From Firmicutes bacterium UBA5389 (GTDB taxonomy: Bacteria; Bacillota; DTU025): 25,262 nt of DNA. The stretch's first letter is position 1, and each line of letters starts with the position of its first letter. The DNA is taken from positions 1,719-26,980 of the forward strand of contig DHON01000007.1 of NCBI GenBank assembly GCA_002409965.1, in the 5' to 3' direction. Positions 24,451-25,262 of the stretch are shown here, in pieces. The position numbers and the translations under genes were made by a program. The notes beneath the pieces were generated by a model that saw only the letters and a program-made list of their open reading frames with translations, was not told the origin of the DNA and did not search any database.

Positions 24451-24736
24451 TGTCACACATATGCCCATAATCGCACGGGACTCTGTAGTAGTTGCGGTGG
24501 CGCCTGGTCCTCCATGTCCTTGCGGACGGGCGAGTGCCGCGGAACCCGAAATCCTGCCACTCCGAGAGAATGTCCACTACCCGAACGGACGTGTCGTTCC
24601 ACGCGAACGCCGCCGGTGTGGTTCCTGCCGAGGAGAACTCACCTTGGGCGGGCTCTCCGATGAAGCGAGGCACTGATATCACCCCACTGGTCGGCTCTTG
24701 GCTGCTGATAACCCGAGTTTGGTTCCGTGTAGCCAT
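24434..24736 (-). pseudogene. DUF6504-like protein, 3' end lost
   Basis: The first 101 residues contain PRFIGEPAQGEF, FAWNDTSVRVVDILSEWQDFG and RRHRNYYRVPCDYGHMCDTYL, which resemble the small DUF6504 proteins of unknown function often found near DNA-repair genes. The frame stays open to 23897, but beyond the DRG at 24434 it is only the antisense of the MFS remnant, so the true C-terminus is lost at a convergent junction. No good ribosome site precedes ATG 24736. Confidence 0.5.
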
Positions 24737-24768
24737 ATGATGAGGGAGAATGCACTCTTTTCGCCGAC

Positions 24769-25065
24769 ATGCTTCAGCGATGGCCTGGCTTCATCCAGGA
24801 CGGCCATTTCGCCATCGGCGACATGAAAATGTGTCGTAGATACAGGCTTTTCGCGCGGTTCGATATCGACTCATACGTCTACTCTGTCGGCGAGAGCTTC
24901 GTCAGAGTCTTGCGCCAACTTGATAACGTGGTGTTTGTGGGCACAAAGACCTACGGAGCGATGCTCAGACGTGGCTTCATGCCCGACCTGCGGGTCCGTC
25001 CCGATGAGGCACTAGAAAGGGCGGTCAAGTACATCAGAACTCTTTCCGCGAGAATGAAGCAATAG
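24769..25065 (+). pseudogene. C-terminal fragment, possibly LarA/DUF2088-like
   Basis: A 98-residue frame with the pattern W..F...GHFAIGD, then VFVG and RRGFMPDLRVRPDEALERAVKYI, which recalls the C-terminal end of LarA-type (nickel lactate racemase-like) proteins. The start of the gene is missing. The last ten or so codons overlap the homologous DNA of the permease on the other strand. The assignment is tentative. Confidence 0.3.
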
Positions 25066-25262
25066 AGCGGTTCCAGCTCAGGGCAACTATACAGCACGCA
25101 ACAGCGATCCATATCACAATGGACGGCATGGGGTGTGCAAGAACCCATTTGCCGGCCTGAGCGGCTTTCCTGAACAGAGTGACAACAGCTTCGGACTTGC
25201 CAAGCGGCGACAGCAGGAAAAGAACGATGGCTACGAACGGGACGGCCGAGCGGAGAACGGCC
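25034..25262 (-). CDS. ABC-2 permease, C-terminal part (cut by window edge)
   Basis: The last 75 codons of a permease closely similar to the one at 1264-1947, in the same orientation. The ends ASFSRKEF are identical, but the stop is TGA (25034-25036) instead of TAG. Changes are scattered and keep the frame open, so this copy looks functional as far as visible. The rest, and perhaps a full ATPase-permease-permease operon and another lan unit, lie to the right of the window. Confidence 0.82.
   Translation of the reverse strand, partial: AVLRSAVPFVAIVLFLLSPLGKSEAVVTLFRKAAQAGKWVLAHPMPSIVIWIAVACCIVALSWNRSIASFSRKEF

Overview
The window looks like accessory DNA from a Gram-positive bacterium, probably Bacillota. 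The gene families point that way: a class I lantibiotic system of the nisin/subtilin type, a YtrA-type GntR/ABC operon, strong AGGAGG-like ribosome binding sites, and GTG and TTG starts. By eye the DNA is moderately GC-rich, except for a more AT-rich stretch around 15.8-17.7 kb. I cannot name the genus.

The centrepiece (about 3.25-13.96 kb, + strand) is a nisin/subtilin-class lantibiotic cluster in the order lanA, lanB (in two frames), lanT, lanC, lanR, lanK, lanF, lanE, lanG. The precursor gene is only 57 codons long and has a GTG start at 3362, so it is easy to miss. It encodes an FDLD leader box and a core that matches subtilin at 24 of 32 positions by my alignment from memory. LanB would dehydrate Ser/Thr, LanC would close the thioether rings, LanT would export the peptide, LanK/LanR would sense it, and LanFEG would protect the producer. 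Two near-identical promoters, one before lanA and one nested in the 3' end of lanK before lanF, carry an 18-base block that matches the nisin nis-box with the same spacing to the -10. This predicts autoinduction of lanA and lanFEG by LanR. No lanP protease or lanI lipoprotein is visible.

Left flank (1-3.2 kb): bases 1-159 are the 3' end of a second lanG, about 93% identical to the one at 13.8 kb. It is followed on the minus strand by an MNT/HEPN pair and by two ABC-2 permeases with only the C-terminal end of their ATPase. The segment after lanG is repeated at 13.96-14.33 kb, where the HEPN gene has lost exactly 200 bp. The C-terminal end of the permease reappears at 25.03 kb. The locus therefore looks like repeated lan-immunity/HEPN-MNT/permease units that extend beyond the window on both sides.

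Right flank (14.3-25.26 kb) is a patchwork of decayed and inserted DNA: two broken IS1634-like transposase fragments, an AT-richer ABC exporter, a DUF2326 C-terminal fragment, a shortened HAD gene, an intact GntR-ABC-permease operon, and an MFS gene split by a complete IS21-family element (istA/istB, multiple terminal repeats, 7-bp target duplication CATCTAT). After these come a truncated DUF6504-like gene, a possible LarA-like tail and the second permease copy. I saw no tRNA, rRNA or CRISPR array.
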